DNA from: Duganella fentianensis
Lineage (GTDB): Bacteria > Pseudomonadota > Gammaproteobacteria > Burkholderiales > Burkholderiaceae_D
Length of the DNA: 64,000 bases
Reading direction: 5' to 3'
Assembly: GCF_009857835.1 (NCBI RefSeq)
Contig: NZ_WWCL01000004.1
Coordinates: 701,830 to 765,829, forward strand
The translations under genes were made by a program, and so were the position numbers. Positions 27,736 through 35,571 of this stretch are shown here, in pieces (position 1 is the stretch's first letter; every line of letters begins with the position of its first letter). Under the pieces are notes generated by a model. The model was not told where the DNA came from, did not search any database, and saw only the letters and a program-made list of their open reading frames with translations.

Positions 27736-27767
27736 GAAAATCGGGGCCTCGCCCCGATTTTTTTTTG
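27736..27767 (+). terminator. Rho-independent terminator of clpA
   Basis: ATCGGGGC (27740-27747) pairs with GCCCCGAT (27751-27758) around CTC, followed by a run of eight or nine T. Confidence 0.92.
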
Positions 27768-27768
27768 T

Positions 27769-27865
27769 GGGGTCAGGTCGGGCAAAGTGCAGGGGTCAGG
27801 TCGGGCATTGGTGCAGTGCTTGCTGTAAGCCAGCCGAACTCTGCGCCAATGCCCGACCTGACCCC
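27769..27865. repeat. Three copies of GGGGTCAGGTCGGGCA, two forming a large inverted repeat
   Basis: The 16-base unit occurs directly at 27769-27784 and 27792-27807 (23-base period) and inverted at 27850-27865. The second and third copies extend to 25-base arms (27792-27816 and 27841-27865) with one mismatch that is a G-U pair in RNA, enclosing 24 bases. The element fills the space between the clpA terminator and the stop of the convergent prpR. It looks like a repetitive extragenic palindrome rather than a plain terminator, since no T run follows. Confidence 0.75.
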
Positions 27866-27868
27866 GGC

Positions 27869-29527
27869 TTAGTTTTGGCCTTCAGCGCGCAGTTTGCGCC
27901 ACAGGGTAGTGCGGCTGATGCCGAGATAGTCGGCGGCGGCATCGCGCCGCCCGCCAAAGCGTGCCAGTACGGCGCTGACGCTTTCACTGGCAGCGTGTGG
28001 CGCTGGCATAGGCGCTAGTGCGGGGGCTAGACTGCCAGCTAGTGCCGCTGCCTCGTGGCGGCTTGCATAGCTCAGTTCCGGTGCTACGCTCAGGGCAAAG
28101 GCGGGCGTCAGTGCCTGCAGCGGTTCGGCCGCGAGGAATAGTGCTAGCCGCTCCGTCAGGTTGCGTAGTTCGCGCACATTGCCGGGCCAGTCGTAGGCTT
28201 GCAGCACTGGTGCGCACGCGCGCATTTCCGCGTGCAGGTTGGGATGCGGACGGGCGCCCAGCGATGCCAGTGCATTCTTCAGCGACCATTCGGCCAGCGG
28301 CACGATATCGTCGGGCCGCTCGCGTAGCGGTGGCAAGGTCAGGCGCAGCACGGCCAGTCGGTAAAACAAGTCGGCACGGAAGCGGCCTTCGCGCACGCGC
28401 TGTTCGAGGTCGCAATGGGTGGCGCTGATGATGCGCACATTGATGGGAATGGGGCGTGTGCCGCCTACCCGCACCACTTCGCGCTCTTCCAGCACGCGCA
28501 GCAAGCGGGTCTGCAAGGTCAGCGGCATTTCGCCGATTTCGTCGAGGAATAGCGTACCGCGGTTGGCCGCCTCGAACAGGCCGGCGTGGCCACCGCGTCG
28601 GGCCCCCGTGAACGCGCCTTCCTCATGGCCGAACAGTTCCGATTCCAGCAGCGACTCGGCAATCGCACCGCAGTTGACGGCCACGAAGGGCCGGTTCTGG
28701 CCCAGCGTGCGCGGGCTTTCGCGGTGGATGGCCTGCGCCACCAGTTCCTTGCCGCAGCCCGTTTCGCCCTGTATCAGCACGGTGGCGGCCGATTTCGCGT
28801 ACAGCACCACGGACTGGCGTATGCCTTCCATCGCCAGCGATTCGCCGCGCAGATCGTTGATGCCGTGCTTGGCGCGCAGCGTGTCTTTCTCGACCGTGCC
28901 GCGGGCGCGGTGGCGGTTCGATTCCAGTTGCGTCAGCCGCGCCATTTCCAGCGCGTTGTCGAAAGCGTCGCGGATCGAGGTGGCCGAATACACGAACACA
29001 CCGGTCAGCCCCGCTTCTTCAGCCAGATCGGTAATCAGACCGGCGCCGACGATGGCTTTGATGCCGGCCGCTTTCAGATCATTGATCTGGGCGCGCGCAT
29101 CTTCTTCCGTGGCGTAGGTGCGCTGCGCCACATCGAAGCCGAAGGTACTGGCAAATTCGGCCAGTTCGGGCAGCTTTTCCTGATAGGTGATGATGCCGAT
29201 GCGATCCGATACGCGGCGGGCCCGCGCCAGCGCCTGCATCACATCGAAGCCACTGAAGCGTGCAATCACCACGGGTACGGATAAACGGCCCTTCAGGTAG
29301 GCGGCATTCGAGCCAGCCGCAATCACGGCATCGCAGCGCTCGGTTGCCATGCGTTCGCGGATATGCCGCGCCGCTTCGTCGAAGCCCAGTTTGATGGGTT
29401 CGATGGTGGCGAGGTCGTCGTATTCCAGCGTGATGTCGCGGAACAGGTCGGAGAGGCGCGAAACGGATACCGTCCAGATGACGGGTTTGTCGTTGGCGTC
29501 GAAGGGCAGGGGAGTGGAATGGCGCAT
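27869..29527 (-). CDS. prpR: Propionate catabolism operon regulator PrpR (sigma-54 activator)
   Basis: A 552-residue bacterial enhancer-binding protein. The N-terminal PrpR_N domain (about residues 15-200) senses 2-methylcitrate in characterised members. The AAA+ domain has Walker A GETGCGKE, the sigma-54 contact loop GAFTGA and the arginine region near FRADLFYRL. A Fis-type helix-turn-helix closes the protein (DAAADYLGISRTTLWRKL). It is divergent from prpB, whose upstream region has a perfect -24/-12 promoter. The upstream TGAAAC repeats are its likely binding sites. Length compares with about 530 in enteric PrpR. Confidence 0.95.
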   Translation of the reverse strand: MRHSTPLPFDANDKPVIWTVSVSRLSDLFRDITLEYDDLATIEPIKLGFDEAARHIRERMATERCDAVIAAGSNAAYLKGRLSVPVVIARFSGFDVMQALARARRVSDRIGIITYQEKLPELAEFASTFGFDVAQRTYATEEDARAQINDLKAAGIKAIVGAGLITDLAEEAGLTGVFVYSATSIRDAFDNALEMARLTQLESNRHRARGTVEKDTLRAKHGINDLRGESLAMEGIRQSVVLYAKSAATVLIQGETGCGKELVAQAIHRESPRTLGQNRPFVAVNCGAIAESLLESELFGHEEGAFTGARRGGHAGLFEAANRGTLFLDEIGEMPLTLQTRLLRVLEEREVVRVGGTRPIPINVRIISATHCDLEQRVREGRFRADLFYRLAVLRLTLPPLRERPDDIVPLAEWSLKNALASLGARPHPNLHAEMRACAPVLQAYDWPGNVRELRNLTERLALFLAAEPLQALTPAFALSVAPELSYASRHEAAALAGSLAPALAPMPAPHAASESVSAVLARFGGRRDAAADYLGISRTTLWRKLRAEGQN

Positions 29528-29555
29528 GGTTGCATTCTAGAGCAGGTGTTGCGAT

Positions 29556-29602
29556 GTTTCAATGTGAAACGTAGATGAAACGATTTTGAAATGGCGTGAA
29601 AC
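29556..29602 (+). promoter_or_regulatory. Helically phased TGAAAC array, probable PrpR binding sites
   Basis: GTTTCA-ATG-TGAAAC is an inverted repeat (29556-29570). TGAAAC recurs at 29565, 29576 and 29597, and TGAAAT at 29587, giving steps of 11, 11 and 10 bases, so all copies face one side of the helix. They lie 43-89 bases before the -24 element, a normal place for an enhancer-binding protein. That PrpR binds here is inferred. Confidence 0.6.
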
Positions 29603-29644
29603 GTTGCAGTTTGCTAAGTGATTGATTTGTATAGGCTGGCTGCA

Positions 29645-29660
29645 TGGCACGCTGCTTGCA
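29645..29660 (+). promoter_or_regulatory. Sigma-54 promoter (-24/-12) of the prp operon
   Basis: TGGCACG, four bases, TTGCA: an exact match to the sigma-54 consensus, with the GG of -24 at 29646-29647 and GC of -12 at 29658-29659. Transcription should begin about 12 bases after the GC, leaving a leader near 28 bases before prpB. Confidence 0.9.
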
Positions 29661-29699
29661 CTAAGGACAGCACTTAACGCAACATTGAAAGGTCACAAC

Positions 29700-30587
29700 A
29701 TGAGTCTATATTCCGCAGGCGCCGCTTTCCGCAAAGCTGTACAGGAAGAATCCCCTCTGCAAGTCGTCGGTGCAATCAACGCCAACCACGCCTTGCTGGC
29801 TAAACGTGCCGGCTTCAAAGCCATCTACCTGTCCGGTGGCGGCGTGGCGGCTGGCTCGCTGGGCCTGCCGGATCTGGGCATCTCCAACCTCGACGACGTG
29901 CTGACCGACGTGCGCCGCATTACCGACGTGTGCGACCTGCCGCTGCTGGTCGACGTGGATACCGGCTTCGGCGCCTCCGCCTTCAACGTGGCCCGTACCG
30001 TCAAATCGATGATCAAGGCTGGCGCCGCCGCCATGCACATCGAAGATCAGGTAGGCGCCAAGCGCTGCGGCCACCGTCCGGGCAAAGAGATCGTCACCAA
30101 GCAGGAAATGGTGGACCGCGTTGCGGCTGCCGTGGATGCGCGTACCGATGAAAACTTCGTCATCATGGCCCGTACCGATGCGCTGGCCGTCGAAGGTCTG
30201 GATGCCGCCATCGAGCGCGCGGTCGCCTGCGTGGAAGCCGGTGCCGACATGATCTTCCCTGAAGCCATGATCGATCTGGCCATGTACAAGAAATTTGCCG
30301 CCGCCGTGAAAGTGCCGGTGCTGGCCAACATCACCGAATTCGGTGCGACTCCGCTGTTCACCGTCGATGAACTGCGCGGCGCCGACGTTGGTCTGGTGCT
30401 GTACCCGCTGTCGGCTTTCCGCGCCATGAACAAGGCGGCCGAAAACGTCTACACCGCTATCCGTCGCGACGGCACCCAGCAGAACGTGGTCGACACCATG
30501 CAGACCCGCGCCGAGCTGTACGAGCGCATCAACTATCACAGCTTCGAGCAAAAGCTCGACGCCCTGTTCGCCGCCCAGAAAAAGTAA
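29700..30587 (+). CDS. prpB: 2-methylisocitrate lyase
   Basis: A 295-residue member of the isocitrate lyase superfamily. The catalytic cysteine is at residue 123 in KRCGHRPGKE, the same number as in E. coli PrpB. Metal-binding Asp residues lie in LLVDVDTGFG and IEDQVGAK. It splits 2-methylisocitrate into pyruvate and succinate, the last step of the methylcitrate cycle. The ATG at 29700 follows AAAGG and gives the standard MSLYSAGAAFRKA start; a longer in-frame opening is not supported. First gene behind the sigma-54 promoter. Confidence 0.96.
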   Translation: MSLYSAGAAFRKAVQEESPLQVVGAINANHALLAKRAGFKAIYLSGGGVAAGSLGLPDLGISNLDDVLTDVRRITDVCDLPLLVDVDTGFGASAFNVARTVKSMIKAGAAAMHIEDQVGAKRCGHRPGKEIVTKQEMVDRVAAAVDARTDENFVIMARTDALAVEGLDAAIERAVACVEAGADMIFPEAMIDLAMYKKFAAAVKVPVLANITEFGATPLFTVDELRGADVGLVLYPLSAFRAMNKAAENVYTAIRRDGTQQNVVDTMQTRAELYERINYHSFEQKLDALFAAQKK

Positions 30588-30601
30588 GAGGAGAATCCCA
30601 A

Positions 30602-31747
30602 ATGACCGAAGCTACCTTCAAACCAAAAAAATCCGTTGCCCTGTCGGGCGTTGCAGCCGGTAACACGGCGCTGTGCTCCGTCGGTAAGAGCGGCAATGAC
30701 CTGCACTACCGTGGCTACGACATTCTGGACGTTGCCAATACCTGCGAATTCGAAGAAATCGCTCACCTGCTGGTACACGGCAAACTGCCGACCGAAGCAG
30801 AACTGAAAGCCTACAAAGGCAAACTGAAATCGCTGCGCGGTCTGCCAGCCAATCTGAAAGCCGCGCTGGAAGCGCTGCCTGCATCGGCCCACCCGATGGA
30901 TGTGATGCGCACGGGCGTATCCGTGCTGGGCTGCACGCTGCCGGAAAAAGATGATCACAACACCCCGGGCGCACGCGATATCGCTGACCGCCTGATGGCG
31001 TCGTTCGGCTCCATGCTGCTGTACTGGTACCACTACAGCACCAACGGCAAACGCATCGACGTGGAAACCGACGACGATTCGATCGGTGGCCACTTCCTGC
31101 ACCTGCTGCACGGCGAGAAGCCGCAGGCATCGTGGGTACGCGCCATGCACACCTCGCTGATCCTGTACGCAGAACACGAGTTCAACGCATCGACCTTCAC
31201 CAGCCGCGTGATCGCCGGCACGGGTTCCGATATGTACTCGTCGATCACCGGCGCGATCGGCGCGCTGCGCGGTCCTAAGCACGGTGGCGCTAACGAAGTC
31301 GCTTTCGAGATCCAGAAGCGCTACGAAAATCCGGACGAAGCTGAAGCGGACATCCGCAACCGCGTGGCCAACAAGGAAGTGGTGATCGGTTTCGGCCACC
31401 CTGTGTACACCATCTCCGACCCGCGTAATGTGGTGATCAAGGACGTGGCACGCCAGCTGTCGGAAGAAGCCGGTTCGACCAAGATGTACGACATCGCCGA
31501 ACGTCTGGAAAGCGTGATGTGGGAAGTTAAAAAGATGTTCCCGAATCTGGACTGGTTCTCGGCCGTGTCCTACCACATGATGGGCGTGCCGACCGCCATG
31601 TTCACGCCGCTGTTCGTGATCTCGCGTACTTCCGGCTGGGCCGCTCACATCATCGAGCAGCGCATCGACAACAAGATCATCCGTCCTAGCGCCAACTACG
31701 TTGGCCCTGAAGACCTGCAATTCGTGGCTATCAAGGACCGCAAATAA
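30602..31747 (+). CDS. prpC: 2-methylcitrate synthase
   Basis: A 381-residue citrate synthase-like enzyme. The catalytic histidines are in GPKHGGANE and GFGHPVY, and an Asp near the end completes the triad. The size and the opening KKSVALSGVAAGNTALC place it with PrpC rather than the longer GltA. It condenses propionyl-CoA with oxaloacetate. A strong GAGGAGA site lies before the ATG, 14 bases after prpB. The stop overlaps the acnD start (TAATG at 31745-31749), so translation of the two is coupled. Confidence 0.95.
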   Translation: MTEATFKPKKSVALSGVAAGNTALCSVGKSGNDLHYRGYDILDVANTCEFEEIAHLLVHGKLPTEAELKAYKGKLKSLRGLPANLKAALEALPASAHPMDVMRTGVSVLGCTLPEKDDHNTPGARDIADRLMASFGSMLLYWYHYSTNGKRIDVETDDDSIGGHFLHLLHGEKPQASWVRAMHTSLILYAEHEFNASTFTSRVIAGTGSDMYSSITGAIGALRGPKHGGANEVAFEIQKRYENPDEAEADIRNRVANKEVVIGFGHPVYTISDPRNVVIKDVARQLSEEAGSTKMYDIAERLESVMWEVKKMFPNLDWFSAVSYHMMGVPTAMFTPLFVISRTSGWAAHIIEQRIDNKIIRPSANYVGPEDLQFVAIKDRK

Positions 31748-34344
31748 TGAATACCCAATTCCGTAAAAGCCTGCCGGGTACCAAGCTCGATTACTTCGAT
31801 GCGCGCGCCGCCGTCGATGCCATCGCGCCCGGTGCCTACGACAAGCTGCCGTACACCTCGCGCGTGCTGGCAGAGAATCTGGTACGCCGCTGCGATCCTG
31901 CCACGCTCAACGCTTCGCTGTCGCAGCTGATCGAACGCAAGCGCGATCTGGACTTCCCGTGGTTCCCGGCCCGCGTGGTGTGCCACGACATTCTGGGCCA
32001 GACCGCACTGGTCGATCTGGCCGGTCTGCGTGATGCTATCGCCGAGCAGGGCGGCAATCCGGCACTGGTCAACCCTGTGGTGCCTACCCAGCTGGTAGTG
32101 GACCACTCGCTGGCCGTGGAGTGCGGCGGTTTTGATCCTGACGCGTTTAACAAGAACCGCGCCATCGAAGACCGTCGTAACGAAGACCGTTTCGACTTCA
32201 TCAACTGGACCAAAAAAGCTTTCCAGAATGTGGACGTGATCCCGCCCGGTAACGGCATCCTGCACCAGATCAATCTGGAACGCATGTCGCCCGTAATTCA
32301 GGTGAGTGACAACGTGGCTTACCCTGATACGCTGGTCGGTACCGACTCGCACACCCCTATGGTCGATGCGCTGGGCGTGATCGCTATCGGCGTGGGTGGT
32401 CTGGAAGCGGAGACCGTGATGCTGGGCCGTGCTTCGTGGATGCGTCTGCCGGACATCATCGGTGTGGAACTGAGCGGCAAGCCGCAAGCCGGCATCACCG
32501 CTACCGACATCGTGCTGGCGCTGACCGAATTCCTGCGCAAGGAAAAAGTGGTTTCCGCCTATCTGGAATTCTACGGTGCTGGCGCTACGGCGCTGACGCT
32601 GGGCGACCGCGCCACCATCGCCAACATGGCACCGGAATTCGGTGCGACTGCCGCGATGTTCTCGATCGACGAACAGACCATCAAGTACCTGAAGCTGACT
32701 GGTCGCGACGACGAGCTGGTGGCACTGGTAGAGCAGTACGCCAAGCATACGGGCCTGTGGTCGGATGCACTCAAGAACGCCGAGTACGAACGCGTACTCA
32801 AGTTCGATCTGTCCACCGTGGTGCGTAACATCGCTGGTCCATCGAATCCGCACAAACGTGTGCCGACTTCGGAACTGGCAGCACGCGGTATTTCCGGCGT
32901 AGTGGAAAACGAACCGGGCAAGATGCCGGATGGCGCCGTGATCATCGCAGCGATCACCAGCTGCACCAACACCAACAACCCGCGCAACATGATTGCTGCC
33001 GGTCTGCTGGCACGCAATGCCAACAAGGCGGGCCTGCTGCGCAAGCCTTGGGTGAAATCCTCGCTGGCGCCCGGCTCCAAGGCCGTGACGCTGTATCTGG
33101 AAGAAGCAGGCCTGATGCCTGAGCTGGAAAAGCTGGGCTTCGGCGTCGTAGCCTATGCCTGCACCTCGTGCAACGGCATGTCCGGCGCGCTCGATCCCGT
33201 AATCCAGCAGGAAGTAGTGGAGCGTGATCTGTACGCCACCGCTGTGCTGTCCGGTAACCGTAACTTCGACGGCCGTATTCACCCTTATGCCAAGCAGGCC
33301 TTCCTCGCTTCGCCGCCGCTGGTAGTGGCTTACGCGATTGCTGGCACCATCCGCTTCGACATCGAAAAAGATGTGCTGGGTACCGACGCCAGCGGCAAGC
33401 CGTTGACGCTGAAAGACCTGTGGCCTAGCGACGAAGAAATCGACGCCGTGGTAGCTGCTTCGGTCAAGCCTGAACAGTTCCGCAAAGTGTATATCCCGAT
33501 GTTCGACCGCAGCAATGCCGTGGCCGAGAAGGCCGAGCCGCTGTACGACTGGCGTGCACAATCGACCTACATCCGCCGTCCGCCATACTGGGAAGGTGCG
33601 CTGGCAGGCGAGCGTACCCTGAAGGGCATGCGTCCGCTGGCTGTGCTGGGCGATAACATCACCACCGATCACCTGTCGCCATCGAACGCCATCATGATGG
33701 ACAGCGCTGCCGGTGAATACCTGCACAAAATGGGTCTGCCGGAAGAGGACTTCAATTCCTATGCCACCCACCGCGGCGACCACCTGACGGCGCAGCGTGC
33801 CACCTTCGCCAATCCGACGCTGAAAAACGAGATGGTGCGTAATGCCGACGGCAGCATCAAGGCCGGTTCGCTGGCCCGCGTGGAGCCGGAAGGTCAGGTT
33901 ACCCGTATGTGGGAAGCCATCGAAACCTATATGGAACGCAAACAGCCGCTGATCGTGGTGGCCGGTGCCGACTATGGTCAGGGTTCCTCGCGTGACTGGG
34001 CCGCCAAAGGCGTGCGTCTGGCCGGCGTGGAAGCGATTGTGGCTGAAGGCTTCGAGCGTATCCACCGCACCAATCTGGTCGGCATGGGGGTGCTGCCGCT
34101 CGAGTTCAAGCCGGGCGTGAACCGTCTGACGCTGGCGCTCGATGGCACCGAGACTTATGACGTGGTAGGCGAGCGCGCACCGCGTGCCACGCTGACGCTG
34201 GTCATCCACCGCAAAAACGGCGAAACGCTGGAAGTGCCGGTCACCTGCCGTCTCGATTCGTCGGAAGACGTGTCGATCTACGAAGCAGGCGGCGTGCTGC
34301 AGCGCTTCGCACAGGACTTCCTCGCGTCGTCCAAGGCGGCTTGA
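31747..34344 (+). CDS. acnD: Fe/S-dependent 2-methylcitrate dehydratase AcnD
   Basis: An 865-residue aconitase-superfamily protein. The iron-sulfur ligands are in ITSCTNTNNP and the later CTSCNGMSG, and the swivel domain has VAGADYGQGSSRDWAAKG. The length near 865 and position between prpC and prpF identify AcnD rather than housekeeping AcnA. It dehydrates 2-methylcitrate to a methylaconitate, which PrpF then isomerises before rehydration by an aconitase. This acnD-prpF version replaces the prpD gene used by enteric bacteria; no prpD is present here. Confidence 0.95.
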   Translation: MNTQFRKSLPGTKLDYFDARAAVDAIAPGAYDKLPYTSRVLAENLVRRCDPATLNASLSQLIERKRDLDFPWFPARVVCHDILGQTALVDLAGLRDAIAEQGGNPALVNPVVPTQLVVDHSLAVECGGFDPDAFNKNRAIEDRRNEDRFDFINWTKKAFQNVDVIPPGNGILHQINLERMSPVIQVSDNVAYPDTLVGTDSHTPMVDALGVIAIGVGGLEAETVMLGRASWMRLPDIIGVELSGKPQAGITATDIVLALTEFLRKEKVVSAYLEFYGAGATALTLGDRATIANMAPEFGATAAMFSIDEQTIKYLKLTGRDDELVALVEQYAKHTGLWSDALKNAEYERVLKFDLSTVVRNIAGPSNPHKRVPTSELAARGISGVVENEPGKMPDGAVIIAAITSCTNTNNPRNMIAAGLLARNANKAGLLRKPWVKSSLAPGSKAVTLYLEEAGLMPELEKLGFGVVAYACTSCNGMSGALDPVIQQEVVERDLYATAVLSGNRNFDGRIHPYAKQAFLASPPLVVAYAIAGTIRFDIEKDVLGTDASGKPLTLKDLWPSDEEIDAVVAASVKPEQFRKVYIPMFDRSNAVAEKAEPLYDWRAQSTYIRRPPYWEGALAGERTLKGMRPLAVLGDNITTDHLSPSNAIMMDSAAGEYLHKMGLPEEDFNSYATHRGDHLTAQRATFANPTLKNEMVRNADGSIKAGSLARVEPEGQVTRMWEAIETYMERKQPLIVVAGADYGQGSSRDWAAKGVRLAGVEAIVAEGFERIHRTNLVGMGVLPLEFKPGVNRLTLALDGTETYDVVGERAPRATLTLVIHRKNGETLEVPVTCRLDSSEDVSIYEAGGVLQRFAQDFLASSKAA

Positions 34345-34346
34345 TC

Positions 34347-35537
34347 ATGGCGCATCTTCCACAGATCAAAGTCCCTGCGACTTACATCCGCGGCGGCACC
34401 AGCAAAGGCGTATTTTTCCGCCTGCAGGACCTGCCGCCTGCGGCACAGCAGCCGGGCGCCGCACGCGACGCCTTGCTGCTGCGCGTGATCGGTAGCCCCG
34501 ACCCTTACGGCAAGCAGATCGACGGCATGGGCGGCGCGACTTCCAGCACCAGCAAAACCGTGATCCTCGCCAAGAGCAGCAAGGCCGATCACGACGTCGA
34601 TTACCTGTTCGGTCAGGTTTCCATCGACAAGGCTTTCGTCGACTGGAGCGGCAACTGCGGCAACCTGTCGGCTGCCGTCGGCGCCTTCGCCATCAGCGGC
34701 GGTCTGGTCGACGCGGCCCGCGTGCCGCGCGATGGCGTAGCCGTAGTCCGTATCTGGCAGGCCAACATCAGCAAGACCATCATCGCCCACGTGCCGATGA
34801 CCAATGGCGAAGTGCAGGAGACGGGCGACTTCGAACTCGATGGCGTGACCTTCCCGGCCGCTGAAGTGCAGCTCGAATTCATGGACCCTGCGGCCGAGGA
34901 AGAGGGCGCTGGTGGCTCGATGTTCCCCACCGGCCAGCTGGTCGATGATCTGGAAGTGCCCGGTGTGGGTACCTTCAAGGCCACCATGATCAATGCCGGT
35001 ATTCCTACCATCTTCGTGAATGCCGACGCTATCGGCTACACGGGCACGGAACTGCAGGACGCCATCAACGGTGATGCCAAGGCGCTGGCCATGTTCGAAA
35101 CCATCCGTGCTCACGGCGCTCTGCGCATGGGCCTGATTTCGGACCTGAGCGAAGCGGCCAAACGCCAGCACACGCCCAAGATCGCTTTTGTGGCGCCCCC
35201 CAAGGATTACGTATCCTCCAGCGGCAAAGCCGTGGCAGCAAACGACATCGACCTGCTGGTGCGGGCTCTGTCCATGGGCAAGCTGCACCACGCCATGATG
35301 GGTACGGCCGCTGTTGCCATCGGCACGGCCGCCGCCATCCCCGGCACGCTGGTCAGCCTCGCGGCAGGCGGCAAGGCACTGCCGGCGGTGCGCTTCGGCC
35401 ACCCGTCCGGCACCCTGCGTGTGGGCGCGGAAGCCCAGCTCAAGGATGGCGAATGGAGCGTGACCAAGGCGGTGATGAGCCGCAGCGCCCGCGTACTGAT
35501 GGAGGGATGGGTACGTGTACCTGGTGATACGTTCTAA
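34347..35537 (+). CDS. prpF: 2-methylaconitate cis-trans isomerase PrpF
   Basis: A 396-residue protein of the PrpF family, with a diaminopimelate epimerase-like double fold. The start ATYIRGGTSKGVFFRLQDLP is the family hallmark, and DWSGNCGNLSAAVGAFA contains the conserved cysteine region. It isomerises the methylaconitate released by AcnD so that it can be hydrated to 2-methylisocitrate. The ATG at 34347 is preferred to TTG 34341, which would overlap the acnD stop by four bases and adds only two residues. Third enzyme gene of the prp operon. Confidence 0.94.
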   Translation: MAHLPQIKVPATYIRGGTSKGVFFRLQDLPPAAQQPGAARDALLLRVIGSPDPYGKQIDGMGGATSSTSKTVILAKSSKADHDVDYLFGQVSIDKAFVDWSGNCGNLSAAVGAFAISGGLVDAARVPRDGVAVVRIWQANISKTIIAHVPMTNGEVQETGDFELDGVTFPAAEVQLEFMDPAAEEEGAGGSMFPTGQLVDDLEVPGVGTFKATMINAGIPTIFVNADAIGYTGTELQDAINGDAKALAMFETIRAHGALRMGLISDLSEAAKRQHTPKIAFVAPPKDYVSSSGKAVAANDIDLLVRALSMGKLHHAMMGTAAVAIGTAAAIPGTLVSLAAGGKALPAVRFGHPSGTLRVGAEAQLKDGEWSVTKAVMSRSARVLMEGWVRVPGDTF

Positions 35538-35571
35538 CTAGCTGCAATCTGATACGGAGTATGGAGGAGAC

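Noticed and set aside
31696..34209. An 837-residue minus-strand frame opposite acnD
   Set aside because: Shadow of a GC-rich gene; no motifs, and the acnD frame is certain.
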